A stretch of 64,000 nt of DNA from Pseudobacteriovorax sp. (GCA_013215145.1 JABSRP010000024.1:1-64000); one strand, 5' to 3'; positions 1 through 8,310 are shown, counted from the stretch's first letter. The notes: generated from the letters alone by a model not told the origin. Numbers and translations are program-made.

Positions 1-3
1 GGG

Positions 4-529
4 TTAGTGTCGATCTCGGTGGCATTGCTTTGCGTAACGACTTCTAAATCGCCTCAAATGAGACAGAACAGTATTCTTCTTGATATTTAAAAACCTTGCA
101 ATCTCTATAGAGTTTTTACCTTCCATATAGAATTTTTTAGCAACAGAGTTTTCGGTACATCTTGAGGATTTTTGGAGGTACGCATTCAAATGTTTTTCCG
201 CAAAACAGCCAATTACCTTTTGAATGGTATCCTCAGAATTTTTTGTCATGAGCAATAGGGTATGCTCTTTGATTTGGTCAGAATATTTAGTGATGGAAGA
301 TTGGCTTCTTAACTTATCGATGCACTGATACTTTGCGATAGTTGTGATCCAGGCTTCCGGGCAATCAATAGACTTCAGCTTATCTTTGTTTTTCAATACC
401 TTTTCGAAAACGTCCTGCAAAATATCTTCGGAGTCCTCATGGCCCATTCTGTGTTTTTTTGCTTGAAGGTCTATTTTTTTATAGTGGCTGCGGTATAACT
501 GCTCAATTTTTTTTGCTAGTCTGACACAT
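4..529 (-). CDS. ECF-type RNA polymerase sigma factor with a frame break near its start
   Basis: This is a short sigma-70 family factor. Region 2.2 (DSEDILQDVFEKVL) and region 2.4 (PEAWITTIAKYQCIDKLRS) are followed by a C-terminal helix-turn-helix (SIEIARFLNIKKNTVLSHLRR). The uninterrupted frame has its first ATG at 445-447, which would remove region 2.1. In the same frame upstream, codons read IEQLYRSHYKKIDLQAKKHR, a typical region 2.1, but there is no in-frame ATG, GTG or TTG before a stop at 574-576. An ATG at 527-529, preceded by AAAGG at good spacing, lies in another frame and would join the main frame if one base of the A8 run (507-514 on the complement) were skipped. No anti-sigma gene is visible next to it. 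The sigma identity is firm; the start is not. Confidence 0.7.
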
Positions 530-961
530 GAAGGGGGCCTTTGTACTGTTAATGGTTTTGATAGAAAATGTATTTAATGGATTAAAAATAGTAACTTGCA
601 TCGATAGTCGATAGCAATTAAATATTAACACGGAAAAACTATATGTCAAGCTTTTTTGGCGTACTTCAATGGTGCTGGAGGGGTGTAAGATGCGTTCTTT
701 TGTTCGGTCGCTTTAACGCTATAAATTCTAGGAAGTTGCATAGTGGGCATCAGATAAGACAATGGCAGAAGCAATAATGTATCTGTATTTCTGCAGAAAA
801 ATTGATTGTTGGACCTGTGGTAAATCACTTAGCAGTGTCGAAAGTAGGAGGGCCTCCTTTTATCGAGAAAGTTTGGCTACTTCTACTCTTGCGACTGCAA
901 CTCAATAATCGACACCTTCATCTTGAGCCCTCTTCTTAAAACTGTCCCTACAAGAGTAACC
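530..961. other. Intergenic stretch without a supported gene
   Basis: The 430 bases between the first sigma gene and the DUF6194 gene contain a 60-codon open frame at 646-828 on the minus strand. It has no recognisable domain or clear ribosome binding site, and I do not support it as a gene. The part next to 530-620 presumably holds the promoter of the minus-strand sigma gene. No tRNA, insertion-sequence end or strong hairpin was seen. Confidence 0.4.
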
Positions 962-1429
962 TTATGTCGAATTTGTTTTTTTAGAGAATTTTTTCTGCGC
1001 GATTTCATAAGCTTCCATTATTGTTGGCTTTAAGCTAGCAAAGGTATTGCGCGTTGGAGATAAAACCATGGACCAGCACATCCAGCCGTAAACCGAGTGG
1101 GGAAGATGCAGGTCTAATTCATCCAATTTAAGTCCGACGTCGATCGAATTTCCTTTAGACGGTCTTGTTGGTTTAGGACCAAATTTTTGAACAAATGTGT
1201 CCTTGGATAGTTGCCATGAAAGCCGATAGACTCCAGGTCGATCCAAACGAGATGATTTATCATTTGGGCCATCGGATTCCTTTATAGTTAGGAAATATAT
1301 CCCATTGGCTAGGGAGTTTCCTTTGTTATAGAAAAAAGAGATTTCTCCGTAAGTTTCTTTCATACTTATATGTTCGAATGTTTTCTGAATCCATCGTATG
1401 ACTTCTTCCTTTTTCAGTATTTCCTGCAA
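962..1429 (-). CDS. DUF6194 family protein
   Basis: This 155-residue soluble protein has the hallmarks of the DUF6194 family: an N-terminal helix, a GEISFFYNKGN strand region, the SSRLDRPGVYRLSWQLS motif, and a C-terminal HSVYGWMCWSMVLSPT stretch followed by a closing helix. The biochemical role of the family is unknown. The gene starts with TTG at 1427-1429. The preceding sigma gene ends at 1431, one base away, and the Shine-Dalgarno-like AAGAGG lies inside the end of the sigma gene, so translation is probably coupled. It is the last gene of a three-gene minus-strand operon (ABM-like, ECF sigma, DUF6194). The family assignment is by motif recall. Confidence 0.75.
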   Translation of the reverse strand: MQEILKKEEVIRWIQKTFEHISMKETYGEISFFYNKGNSLANGIYFLTIKESDGPNDKSSRLDRPGVYRLSWQLSKDTFVQKFGPKPTRPSKGNSIDVGLKLDELDLHLPHSVYGWMCWSMVLSPTRNTFASLKPTIMEAYEIAQKKFSKKTNST

Positions 1430-1430
1430 A

Positions 1431-2279
1431 TCAAACCTCTTGCCTAGTGCCTAAGCTATTTATGATCTCAACCAATTTTTTTGACTTGGGCGTTAAAAAA
1501 GAATGACTCTGAAAATGCTCCATATATTGTTTCTCCAATCGAGAAAGATCATCATTCTTTGCGTCAATCATCTCTTTTATGGTTTTTAGGCGAGTGTCGG
1601 TGAATTTGAGGTTGAGGGGATCGACCCAACCTTCCTTAATGAAGCCTTTAGTTTTTTTACTGCAGCGACAGGGATTGGATTTATTAATTAGCCCGCATTT
1701 ATCTTCCATAAAGCTAACGATATGTTTCCTAGCTCTTTGGAGTAACTTGCGAAAGTTTTCAGGGGACACCTCAAGAATTTCGGCAGCGACTTTAGACTCA
1801 ATTGAGAGGATTTCCCCGAGGACGTAAACAAGCCTCTGTTGTCTATCCAAGCACAGAAGCATACCCATCATGCAGCCCGCTTTTGCCTCTTTAAAAAGTA
1901 GCTCACGTTCAGGATTGCCTATCAGTTCGTCCTCATCTAGTGGAATGATGTCTAGATCTTGGCCATATTCAGAGAAACCAACGATAGCATGTTCTAGCGG
2001 ACGCTTTTTAGAGTCTAAAAAGGTGTTTTTGGCGATCTGAAACACCCACGTACGAAATTGGCTATTGCCTTTAAAACTATCTAACCTGGTAACGATTTTA
2101 ACCAGAGTTTCTTGCGTCAGGTCTTCCGCATCGATAGGGTTAAGTACCAGCCGTTGTAAGAAGTTATAGACCATTGGATGATGCCTACTCAGTAGGGTTG
2201 CGAGAGACTCTCTATCTCCACCTAGCGCATCTGTAACGAGTTGCTTATCTTCTTTATCCTCGAGCGTTCGTGTTTTCAT
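1431..2279 (-). CDS. ECF sigma factor with Cys-containing C-terminal extension
   Basis: This 282-residue sigma-70 factor is about 100 residues longer than a usual ECF sigma. Region 2 includes MVYNFLQRLVLNPIDAEDLTQETLVKI and FRTWVFQIAKNTFLDSKKR. Region 4 (VYVLGEILSIESKVAAEILEVSPENFRKLLQRAR) starts with an RQQRLVYVL segment. After region 4 comes CGLINKSNPCRCSKKTKGFI, three cysteines in a short basic stretch that could bind metal or sense redox state, then a charged helical tail. The start ATG at 2277-2279 follows AGGTGA. It begins 6 bases after the ABM-like gene and ends one base before the DUF6194 gene. No anti-sigma gene is adjacent, so the C-terminal extension or the ABM-like partner may control activity (inference). 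Confidence 0.88.
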   Translation of the reverse strand: MKTRTLEDKEDKQLVTDALGGDRESLATLLSRHHPMVYNFLQRLVLNPIDAEDLTQETLVKIVTRLDSFKGNSQFRTWVFQIAKNTFLDSKKRPLEHAIVGFSEYGQDLDIIPLDEDELIGNPERELLFKEAKAGCMMGMLLCLDRQQRLVYVLGEILSIESKVAAEILEVSPENFRKLLQRARKHIVSFMEDKCGLINKSNPCRCSKKTKGFIKEGWVDPLNLKFTDTRLKTIKEMIDAKNDDLSRLEKQYMEHFQSHSFLTPKSKKLVEIINSLGTRQEV

Positions 2280-2285
2280 AAAGTA

Positions 2286-2885
2286 TCACCTCAGGTTTGA
2301 AAACGTTTCAATAATAGTCATATCCTTGCTGCTATCAAAGACTGGTGCAAGTTTAGGATACCTTGCAAGAATTTTTTTAGGTGCGTTGTGGTGATCGTCC
2401 ATGGACTTCCATCCTATAAGATCGAGAGAATCAGGTGCTGGAGCCCCCTCCGCTCCATGGATCCTGGAGCATAGGATATTAATTAGTGCTGCTGAAGAGT
2501 CTGAGAGTGCATGGTGAATGTTTTCACGTGCAGCTATATCCGTATTCTGTTCGTAACCTGCTAATTCGATAATGGGAGCATCGGCTAGTGTTTGGAAAGA
2601 ACGTTTATCAAGGCCTTGATAGTGCCCAAAAACATCTATCCGACTAATGCCTCCGAAATATGGTCCGAACCGATGGTCGTGCTGGACCGTTTTTGAGGCC
2701 GTTTTTGCCTGCTCTAGAGTTTCCCAGAGGACAAGATCTGCCCAAACACTAGGCTTATGACCTTTGGCGTGTATCGAATCTATGAAACCATCGAACTCAG
2801 GCAGTATCTTGTGGATAGACCTCTGATGGGTTTCAATAATCGAAGAATTTCCATAGAATACAGCGACCTCTAATACTATTGACAT
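2286..2885 (-). CDS. ABM-like (dimeric alpha-beta barrel) protein, first gene of a sigma-factor operon
   Basis: This 199-residue soluble protein has no signal peptide. The N-terminal half (VLEVAVFYGNSSIIETHQRSIHKILPEFDGFIDS, then WADLVLWETLEQAKTASKTV) matches the pattern of antibiotic-biosynthesis-monooxygenase/dimeric alpha-beta barrel proteins. The C-terminal half (IIELAGYEQ ... DLIGWKSMDDHHNAPKKILARYPKLAPVF) may be a second copy. The ATG at 2883-2885 follows AAGGAG. It is the promoter-proximal gene of the operon with the ECF sigma gene and the DUF6194 gene. Several known ECF groups are linked to small ferredoxin-like-fold proteins such as YCII/DGPF proteins, so this one may be a ligand sensor or a small-molecule enzyme (inference). 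Confidence 0.6.
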   Translation of the reverse strand: MSIVLEVAVFYGNSSIIETHQRSIHKILPEFDGFIDSIHAKGHKPSVWADLVLWETLEQAKTASKTVQHDHRFGPYFGGISRIDVFGHYQGLDKRSFQTLADAPIIELAGYEQNTDIAARENIHHALSDSSAALINILCSRIHGAEGAPAPDSLDLIGWKSMDDHHNAPKKILARYPKLAPVFDSSKDMTIIETFSNLR

Positions 2886-3313
2886 ATGATAGGCTCCTTG
2901 GTTTAGTTCCTTGTCTTCAATTCAACAAATTTGATCTCAACAAGGCTTTTGCTGCTCTCAAATCTATGACTATTAGACGAAGGCTGAGCTGCGTTGTGAC
3001 AAAATTTGAGACTAGATTTCTTAAGTAGCAGTAAATAAAAAGTAATTTTCTTAATTAGCCCTTATCATGACGTTTTTAAACCTAGACTTCCTGCTTCCCA
3101 AATACCTTATTGAATTCGAGTAAAAGGTAGCCAAGTAGGACAAAAATAAATTAAAAATCAATTAAAACAGCTAGATGCATTTTTTCGAATATTTTTGGTG
3201 ACAGATTTCTGTTGCTGGCGACTTCTACTCATGTCCACAACGGACGCTGACATCAGAACTTGGGTGTTAGGAGTTAACTTTTAAGCAAACTGTTTTTAAA
3301 AAAGGATTTAACT
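2886..3313. promoter_or_regulatory. Divergent intergenic region
   Basis: These 428 bases lie between the minus-strand ABM-like/sigma operon and the plus-strand lipoprotein pair. The stretch is A+T-rich in its middle (about 3000-3200) and must contain promoters for both directions. I could not fix a convincing -35/-10 pair by eye. No open frame above 60 codons and no strong inverted repeat was found. Confidence 0.4.
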
Positions 3314-3742
3314 ATGTGCCAATCGAAACTTCATTCTGTATTCATTCTTGCTGCATTATTGATGACAAGCTGCGGTGTTGATTACACAGGAAAAGACTAC
3401 AAAAAGGAAAAAGAAAATAGAGAAAACCTAGAAAGAAATCTTGAGTCGATTAAGCGGGCTGAAAGTCTACAAAGATCTCTGCTAGCCTCCGTATCCGTCG
3501 ATAACGAAGGAAATCAGTGGGCGCGCGCCGATCTAGGTTCCTACCTCGAGCGAGATCAAGCGTGGGGAGCTTGCGACAGTATTGATTTCGATCTACCAAG
3601 CAGAGAACAGCTAGAAACTAGAATATCTGCAGAGGAGATAGAAGAAAACTATTTTCCTACAATCGATCAAGATGAAGACAAAGTCATGTCAGACAAACAA
3701 GCGACTTATCTAGTTTGCTTGAAGGCAAAAGATACGGAATAA
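3314..3742 (+). CDS. Lipoprotein, tandem paralogue 1
   Basis: This 142-residue lipoprotein has a hydrophobic signal ending in the lipobox LMTSC (lipidated Cys20). A strongly charged Lys/Glu/Arg linker follows (about residues 25-55), then a small domain containing VDNEGNQWARADL and ACDSIDFDLPSREQLETRI, and a final YLVCLKAK. The next gene encodes a protein of the same plan, so the two are paralogues. The C....FDLP...EL motif faintly recalls Lcl/DUF1566 domains, but I do not assign that family. AAAGGA precedes the ATG. Function is unknown; attachment to a membrane on the periplasmic or outer face is inferred from the lipobox. Confidence 0.8.
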   Translation: MCQSKLHSVFILAALLMTSCGVDYTGKDYKKEKENRENLERNLESIKRAESLQRSLLASVSVDNEGNQWARADLGSYLERDQAWGACDSIDFDLPSREQLETRISAEEIEENYFPTIDQDEDKVMSDKQATYLVCLKAKDTE

Positions 3743-3797
3743 TATTTAATAAAACATAAAGAATCTTAGAATAAACGAATATATAGAGGATAATATT

Positions 3798-4235
3798 ATG
3801 AATTTGAATGTAACTAAACTGGTAGTCTCTTTGTTTGTCGCACTTGCCGTCACATCTTGTGGTTCGGACATCACTGGAGAGAAGAAAAGTGACGAAAAAG
3901 ACAAGCAGCGTGAGCTAGCTCTAGCAGAGGGTGCTGTAGAAAGTCGGTACTTTATGAACGAATATTATGGAAGGTCTTTAAGTGAGGACGATCAAGGCAA
4001 TCTATGGGTCAATGGTCCTATCAATGCCGGAACTAAAGAAGAGGCTCAAGACCGTTGCCAGAGTATCGCGTTTGATCTTCCTACTATCGAAGAGCTTTCA
4101 GATAGAATTGGACCAACCTACTCCTTTACTAAAGAAGAGTTGCCAGTAGAGCAAGTGTTTTACACAAAAGACTATGACGGGGAGGGGATCATGTCTCTCA
4201 TGAATACGGTATACTGTATCAAGACTAAAAGCTAG
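3798..4235 (+). CDS. Lipoprotein, tandem paralogue 2
   Basis: This 145-residue lipoprotein has the lipobox AVTSC (Cys21), then a charged linker and a domain with DDQGNLWVNGPI, RCQSIAFDLPTIEELSDRI and a terminal YCIKTKS. These align with the same elements of the gene 55 bases upstream, which points to tandem duplication. AGAGGA precedes the ATG. It is followed after 73 bases by a decayed sigma-factor gene on the same strand, so the pair could be co-transcribed with, or targets of, that sigma system (inference). Function is unknown. Confidence 0.8.
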   Translation: MNLNVTKLVVSLFVALAVTSCGSDITGEKKSDEKDKQRELALAEGAVESRYFMNEYYGRSLSEDDQGNLWVNGPINAGTKEEAQDRCQSIAFDLPTIEELSDRIGPTYSFTKEELPVEQVFYTKDYDGEGIMSLMNTVYCIKTKS

Positions 4236-4308
4236 TCGACTTGAACAGTCAGCGGCGATCCACTCCAGTGAGAGTTCGGGCTCGTTGCTACCCGCAAAAG
4301 GTCATGGA

Positions 4309-4797
4309 ATGGACGTCAAAGCTTGGTATGAAACCTATGCACCAATGGTTTATCGGAGTGCGTTAAGCTATTGGGGCAGCCAGAACAGGCAGAAGAAGCC
4401 ATGCAAGAGGTTTTTATGACGGTTCTACAAAAAGAAAGATCAACTGAATGAGGATGGACCTAGTTCCTATCTATACCAAGCTGCAACTCACACCTGTCTG
4501 AATATGATTCGAAAACGAAGTCGTCGCAATCACGAAACCGATCAAAATATCCTTGTACAAATCGCCTGCGAACGCAGTCTCAATGATTCTTCAGTCGAAA
4601 TGCTATTTGCCAGAGGTATCCTAAAAAGGTTTCCCCGATCGACTAGAGTTATGGCAACCTATCATTATATTGACGGCATGACCCTAGAGGAGGTAGCTCA
4701 AGAGGTTGGATTATCTGTATCTGGTGTTAGGAAACGATTGAGAGGCTTCAAATCTACCGTTATTGAGCAAGAGAGGGAACATCATGAATCGAGATAA
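4309..4797 (+). pseudogene. ECF sigma factor gene with two compensating frameshifts
   Basis: Reading from ATG 4309 gives MDVKAWYETYAPMVYRSALS, a sigma region 2 start. The frame is then lost: the expected continuation LLGQPEQAEEAMQEVFMTVLQ is encoded one base back (from 4368), and the original frame resumes near 4426-4437 with DQLNEDGPSSYLYQAATHTC. In the original frame a TGA interrupts at about 4417. Region 4 (VMATYHYIDGMTLEEVAQEVGLSVSGVRKRLRGFK) is intact, and an internal ATG at 4504 opens a 97-residue fragment. The stop overlaps the start of the anti-sigma-like gene. Without correction no full sigma can be made. The breaks are either true mutations or two indel errors around 4365-4370 and 4427-4437. 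Confidence 0.75.
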
Positions 4798-5533
4798 TCA
4801 TGAAATCCCAGATTTATTCATTGAAAAGTATGCCCTTGGTGAAGCTTCTGATGATGAAATAAAAGCAATATTAAAACGTATGGACCAAAAGTCACTCGAC
4901 GAAAGAGTTGAACGTCTCTTTCGAGATAACAAGCGCATTCTTAGTAATTATCCTTTTGCCAATTCCGGTTTGAAGCCAACAGAAAATGAGTTAAAATCTA
5001 GAATCCAGTGGGACATTAAAGTTCTTTTTCCTCTTGCTGCTGCGTTTTGCATGATCATTTTTCTTCCAAGACTCTGGCAGCATCAAAATGATGATATTTT
5101 ATTAAAAAGCGATGGCCCTAAGATTTATGTGTCAATCAAAAAACATGGAAAGATATCACAGCTAAAGGATCAGGATACTGTTTCAGCTGGAGACTTAGTC
5201 GAACTCCAGTATGGCCCAAGCGGAATGAATTACGGCGTCATTCTTTCTTTGGACGGAAATGGTGCAGTTACTCAGCATTTCCCCGAATCAGGAAATATTT
5301 CAGAAAAACTTGGAAAAAAAAGTAGGGTAAGATTGGGACATTCATATGAACTTGATGATGCACCATCATTTGAAAGCTTTTATTTTATTTCTAGTATTTC
5401 GACTTTTGAAATTAGTGATTTTCGGTCCAAACTCACAGGACAGAAAAAGCCAATTCCCGTTGGGGAGTTAAAAAAGGAAGTTTCCGACCAGATTTACATC
5501 GACTTATTTACTCTAAAGAAAGTGAAAAGATGA
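4784..5533 (+). CDS. Membrane-anchored anti-sigma-like protein with DUF4384-like periplasmic domain
   Basis: This protein of about 249 residues has a cytoplasmic, acidic N-terminal part (residues 1-75), one membrane helix (about 80-97, VLFPLAAAFCMIIFLPRL) and an exported domain. The exported domain contains GDLVELQYGPSG, YGVILSLDGNGAVTQHFP and ELDDAPSFESFYFISS, which resembles the DUF4384 domain often found beside caspase-like proteases. I chose ATG 4784 because GAGAGGG precedes it and it overlaps the sigma-gene end; an upstream start at 4763 is possible. The sigma / single-span protein / caspase order is typical of such operons, which supports an anti-sigma role, but no zinc-binding anti-sigma motif is visible. 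Confidence 0.7.
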   Translation: MNRDNHEIPDLFIEKYALGEASDDEIKAILKRMDQKSLDERVERLFRDNKRILSNYPFANSGLKPTENELKSRIQWDIKVLFPLAAAFCMIIFLPRLWQHQNDDILLKSDGPKIYVSIKKHGKISQLKDQDTVSAGDLVELQYGPSGMNYGVILSLDGNGAVTQHFPESGNISEKLGKKSRVRLGHSYELDDAPSFESFYFISSISTFEISDFRSKLTGQKKPIPVGELKKEVSDQIYIDLFTLKKVKR

Positions 5534-7509
5534 TAAAAATGATATTTAATATCATCTGGTTAGGGTTATTCTCATTTTTTATGCTCGTTGAATTTGCTAG
5601 CGCCAAGAGCCCTAGTGATCGCTTTGCTCTCATCATAGGAGCTAACGATGGGGGGGCTGATCGTGTCAAACTTAGATACACTGGCAATGATGCTCGAACT
5701 ATCGCGGATACTTTAAGGCAGGTAGGTGGGTTTAGCCCAAAAAATACACTCTTGGTTTTAGATAAAAATAAAAAAACTATAATCGCATCCATTAAAAGAT
5801 TTAAGAAGCTGATGAAAAACACGGAGTCACCGACTTTTTTTTTCTACTATTCTGGCCATTCGAATAGTAAGGGACTACTGATTAATGATGACACGCTAAC
5901 TTACAAGGAGCTCAGACGTCATATTTCACGTTTGAACGCCAAGGTTAAGGTAATTATTCTCGATTCCTGTGAGTCAGGATCTCTGATTGTTTCAAAAGGA
6001 GGAAAAAAGAGACCTGGGTTCCTTAAAAATCTTTTTAGCGAAACCGAAGGATTAGCAATTATTACATCCAGTTCGGCCGATGAGTATTCTCAGGAATCAG
6101 CCAGTTTGAAAGGATCATTTTTCACACATTTTCTTGCTTCCGGGCTCAAGGGTGCAGCCGATGCTAATCGGGATCGAAGGATAACGATTCATGAGGCTTA
6201 CCAGTATACCTATCAGAATACGATCAATCATACCGTGGGGTCAAAAGTAGGTGTTCAACATCCATCCTATGACTTCCAACTCACCGGGATGGGAGACTTG
6301 TTTCTTTCTGACCTTCGAGGACGTAGTTCGAGGCTCAGGTTTCACAAAAAAACTGGACGATTCTTCATCCGTGCTGATGATGGAACTCTTGTTGCAGAGA
6401 TTGAACAGACCAATTCCAACCCTAGAGAGATAAGTTTAGAAGGTGGTAAATATATTCTTACTTATGAAGCTGGCGAATACTATTTTGTCTCTCGGTTTAC
6501 GATTGGAAAGAAGGAAACCAAATCTGTGGATAAGATGATATTTACACGATTCGATCGATCAGCCGCAGTAGGTAGGGGCGACAATCAATACCCTCAATTT
6601 TACAAAAAGGTTGGTTATACGGTTTCGATATGGCCTAGCAATCGTGAGCCTGGCCTCTATGGTAACAATGAGCTTAGTACCGTTGCGATTGGCTTGCCCA
6701 TGGGCTATGCACCGAGGGTGAGCGGCCTCACTCTTTCGCTTGGAGGCTATTTTGTCGAAGATTTCAAAGGAGTGATGGTATCTCCTGCATTCAACTACGC
6801 ATTTCAAGAGGCACTAGGAGTCCAAGTGTCTGGTGGTTTGAATTATGGGAGCACAATGGAAGGGGGGCAGGTTGCCCCTATTAATACTAGTAGCGAGATC
6901 GTTGGGGTTCAAGTTGGATTGTTGAATCATGCGAGAAGTCTTTATGGGCTTCAACTTGGACTCGTAAATTTTGGGGGACAAGCAAGAGGTTTACAACTTG
7001 GGCTTGTCAATATTGCTGATAATGTCAAAGGAATATCTATAGCTCCCATCATGATTGTTCGAAACGGGATTCGCAAAATGGAGTTTTGGACCGATCATAT
7101 CCAGTCTACTGCAGTTAGCTTGATATCCGGTACACAATACTATTACTCAGCATTTCATTTAGGTAATACCCAAGGGAATTTGTTGTTCGGAATGTCATTT
7201 GGGCTCCGCCTGCCGGTATTGGATCATTCCGAGTGGAGGGTTGATACAGGTATACTTAAAACTAGATCTCTAAAGTTCGATTCTGAGAACTACACGAATA
7301 GATTCACCATTATCAGACATCGATTTACGTTTCTATACAAGTTATTTTCGAAGCATCGATTAATGATTGGAGTCACGAAGGATGCTTTCACCTTTCCCCA
7401 TATCGAAGCCATCAATACCAAAATAAAAAGCTATCTTTCTGATAAGTCGGTATATTTTGAGCGTCATCCCTGGGGGCCACAACTAGGATGGAGCTATGAT
7501 TTACCATAG
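5530..7509 (+). CDS. Secreted caspase-like (peptidase C14) protein with LA_2272-type surface repeats
   Basis: This 659-residue protein has an N-terminal signal peptide (to about residue 25). The caspase/metacaspase domain starts at RFALIIGAND, with the catalytic His110 in YYSGHS and Cys147 in LDSCESGS. It ends with an FFTHFLASGL / DANRDRRITIHEAYQYT region (about residues 30-260). Residues about 260-350 form a beta-rich linker. The C-terminal half contains short GLQLGLVN-type repeats (VGVQVGLLN, GLQLGLVNFGG, GLQLGLVNIAD), as in LA_2272-type surface-repeat proteins. This suggests outer-membrane or surface attachment. The start overlaps the stop of the anti-sigma-like gene and the end overlaps the next gene by 14 bases, so it sits mid-operon. 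Substrate is unknown. Confidence 0.85.
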   Translation: MIKMIFNIIWLGLFSFFMLVEFASAKSPSDRFALIIGANDGGADRVKLRYTGNDARTIADTLRQVGGFSPKNTLLVLDKNKKTIIASIKRFKKLMKNTESPTFFFYYSGHSNSKGLLINDDTLTYKELRRHISRLNAKVKVIILDSCESGSLIVSKGGKKRPGFLKNLFSETEGLAIITSSSADEYSQESASLKGSFFTHFLASGLKGAADANRDRRITIHEAYQYTYQNTINHTVGSKVGVQHPSYDFQLTGMGDLFLSDLRGRSSRLRFHKKTGRFFIRADDGTLVAEIEQTNSNPREISLEGGKYILTYEAGEYYFVSRFTIGKKETKSVDKMIFTRFDRSAAVGRGDNQYPQFYKKVGYTVSIWPSNREPGLYGNNELSTVAIGLPMGYAPRVSGLTLSLGGYFVEDFKGVMVSPAFNYAFQEALGVQVSGGLNYGSTMEGGQVAPINTSSEIVGVQVGLLNHARSLYGLQLGLVNFGGQARGLQLGLVNIADNVKGISIAPIMIVRNGIRKMEFWTDHIQSTAVSLISGTQYYYSAFHLGNTQGNLLFGMSFGLRLPVLDHSEWRVDTGILKTRSLKFDSENYTNRFTIIRHRFTFLYKLFSKHRLMIGVTKDAFTFPHIEAINTKIKSYLSDKSVYFERHPWGPQLGWSYDLP

Positions 7510-8146
7510 ATTCTTCTCGAACCGATTTTCAATATTCATTGTAATGCTGATTACGATGCAGGAGTCGTTTGCCAAAAGCAATAATAGTAAGGATAAATTA
7601 GGTTTAGGTTATGGGAGTATTACGCCTTTTCTAGATACCGTCTCCGAGACTTTTCGAAGTAGCGATATCAGCCTATCTTACTCGAAAAACTATACTAAAA
7701 AAATTGATATAGGACTCATATATAACTACTTCACTGGATCTTTTACCAATAAGGGTTATCCTCTGTGGGGCTTTTCGGAGATTGATATGACCCTTCATAG
7801 CCTTGCTCTACAAAGTAAAGCGGTACTTGGAGGTGGTTTTGGGGTTTCTGGAGCTATTCAGATAACGCATGCAACCGGTGAGGTTTTTCAGATGGAAACG
7901 CCATTATCTAGTGTATTTGGAGACTTCGATATGATCTACCTTACATCAATCGCAACAATGGGCCATTCTTGGAAACTTAACGAATTAAGTTACTTTGGAA
8001 TAGATTGGTTTTCTTATCATCTTCCCTTGAAAGTAGTCAGACGAAATATCTCGAATAATGGAACGTCTATGCCGGTTGCGGTACAGGATACAATAAACGA
8101 CCCTCGAGTAAGGCTATTTAGAATTTGGGTTGGTGTCTATCTCTAG
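7496..8146 (+). CDS. Probable outer-membrane beta-rich protein, last gene of caspase operon
   Basis: This 216-residue protein has a signal-like N-terminus (FSIFIVMLITMQESFAKS). Alternating hydrophobic/polar segments such as LGLGYGSITPF, ISLSYSKNYTKKIDIGLIYNYF and ALQSKAVLGGGFGVSGAIQI follow, and the last residues (LFRIWVGVYL) fit a small outer-membrane barrel. It overlaps the caspase gene by 14 bases and is therefore probably translated with it. No family was recognised. It may form part of an envelope assembly with the caspase surface domain (inference). Confidence 0.7.
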   Translation: MIYHRFFSNRFSIFIVMLITMQESFAKSNNSKDKLGLGYGSITPFLDTVSETFRSSDISLSYSKNYTKKIDIGLIYNYFTGSFTNKGYPLWGFSEIDMTLHSLALQSKAVLGGGFGVSGAIQITHATGEVFQMETPLSSVFGDFDMIYLTSIATMGHSWKLNELSYFGIDWFSYHLPLKVVRRNISNNGTSMPVAVQDTINDPRVRLFRIWVGVYL

Positions 8147-8177
8147 GTTGATAAATTTTCCATTGAACGATTTCCTA

Positions 8178-8207
8178 GATACCAGATCTCTCTGGTGATC
8201 TAGTATC
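8178..8207 (+). terminator. Hairpin downstream of the caspase operon
   Basis: GATACCAGATC and GATCTAGTATC form an imperfect inverted repeat (10 of 11 pairs) with an 8-base loop, 31 bases after the last gene of the operon. No immediate U-tract follows, so it may be a factor-dependent or weak terminator. The convergent gene ends at 8311. Confidence 0.45.
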
Positions 8208-8310
8208 CAAGCAAATTCTTATCAGAAAACTCGATCTTTTTTGACGTCAAATATTAGAAATTTTTTTTACCATTTTGATTAGGCCTATTTCATGATGCTT
8301 CAATTCTAGA

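Noticed and set aside
646..828. 60-codon open frame on the minus strand ending in SYTPPAPLKYAKKA
   Set aside because: No ribosome binding site, no recognised family, and no supporting neighbour; the tail looks protein-like but not enough to call a gene.
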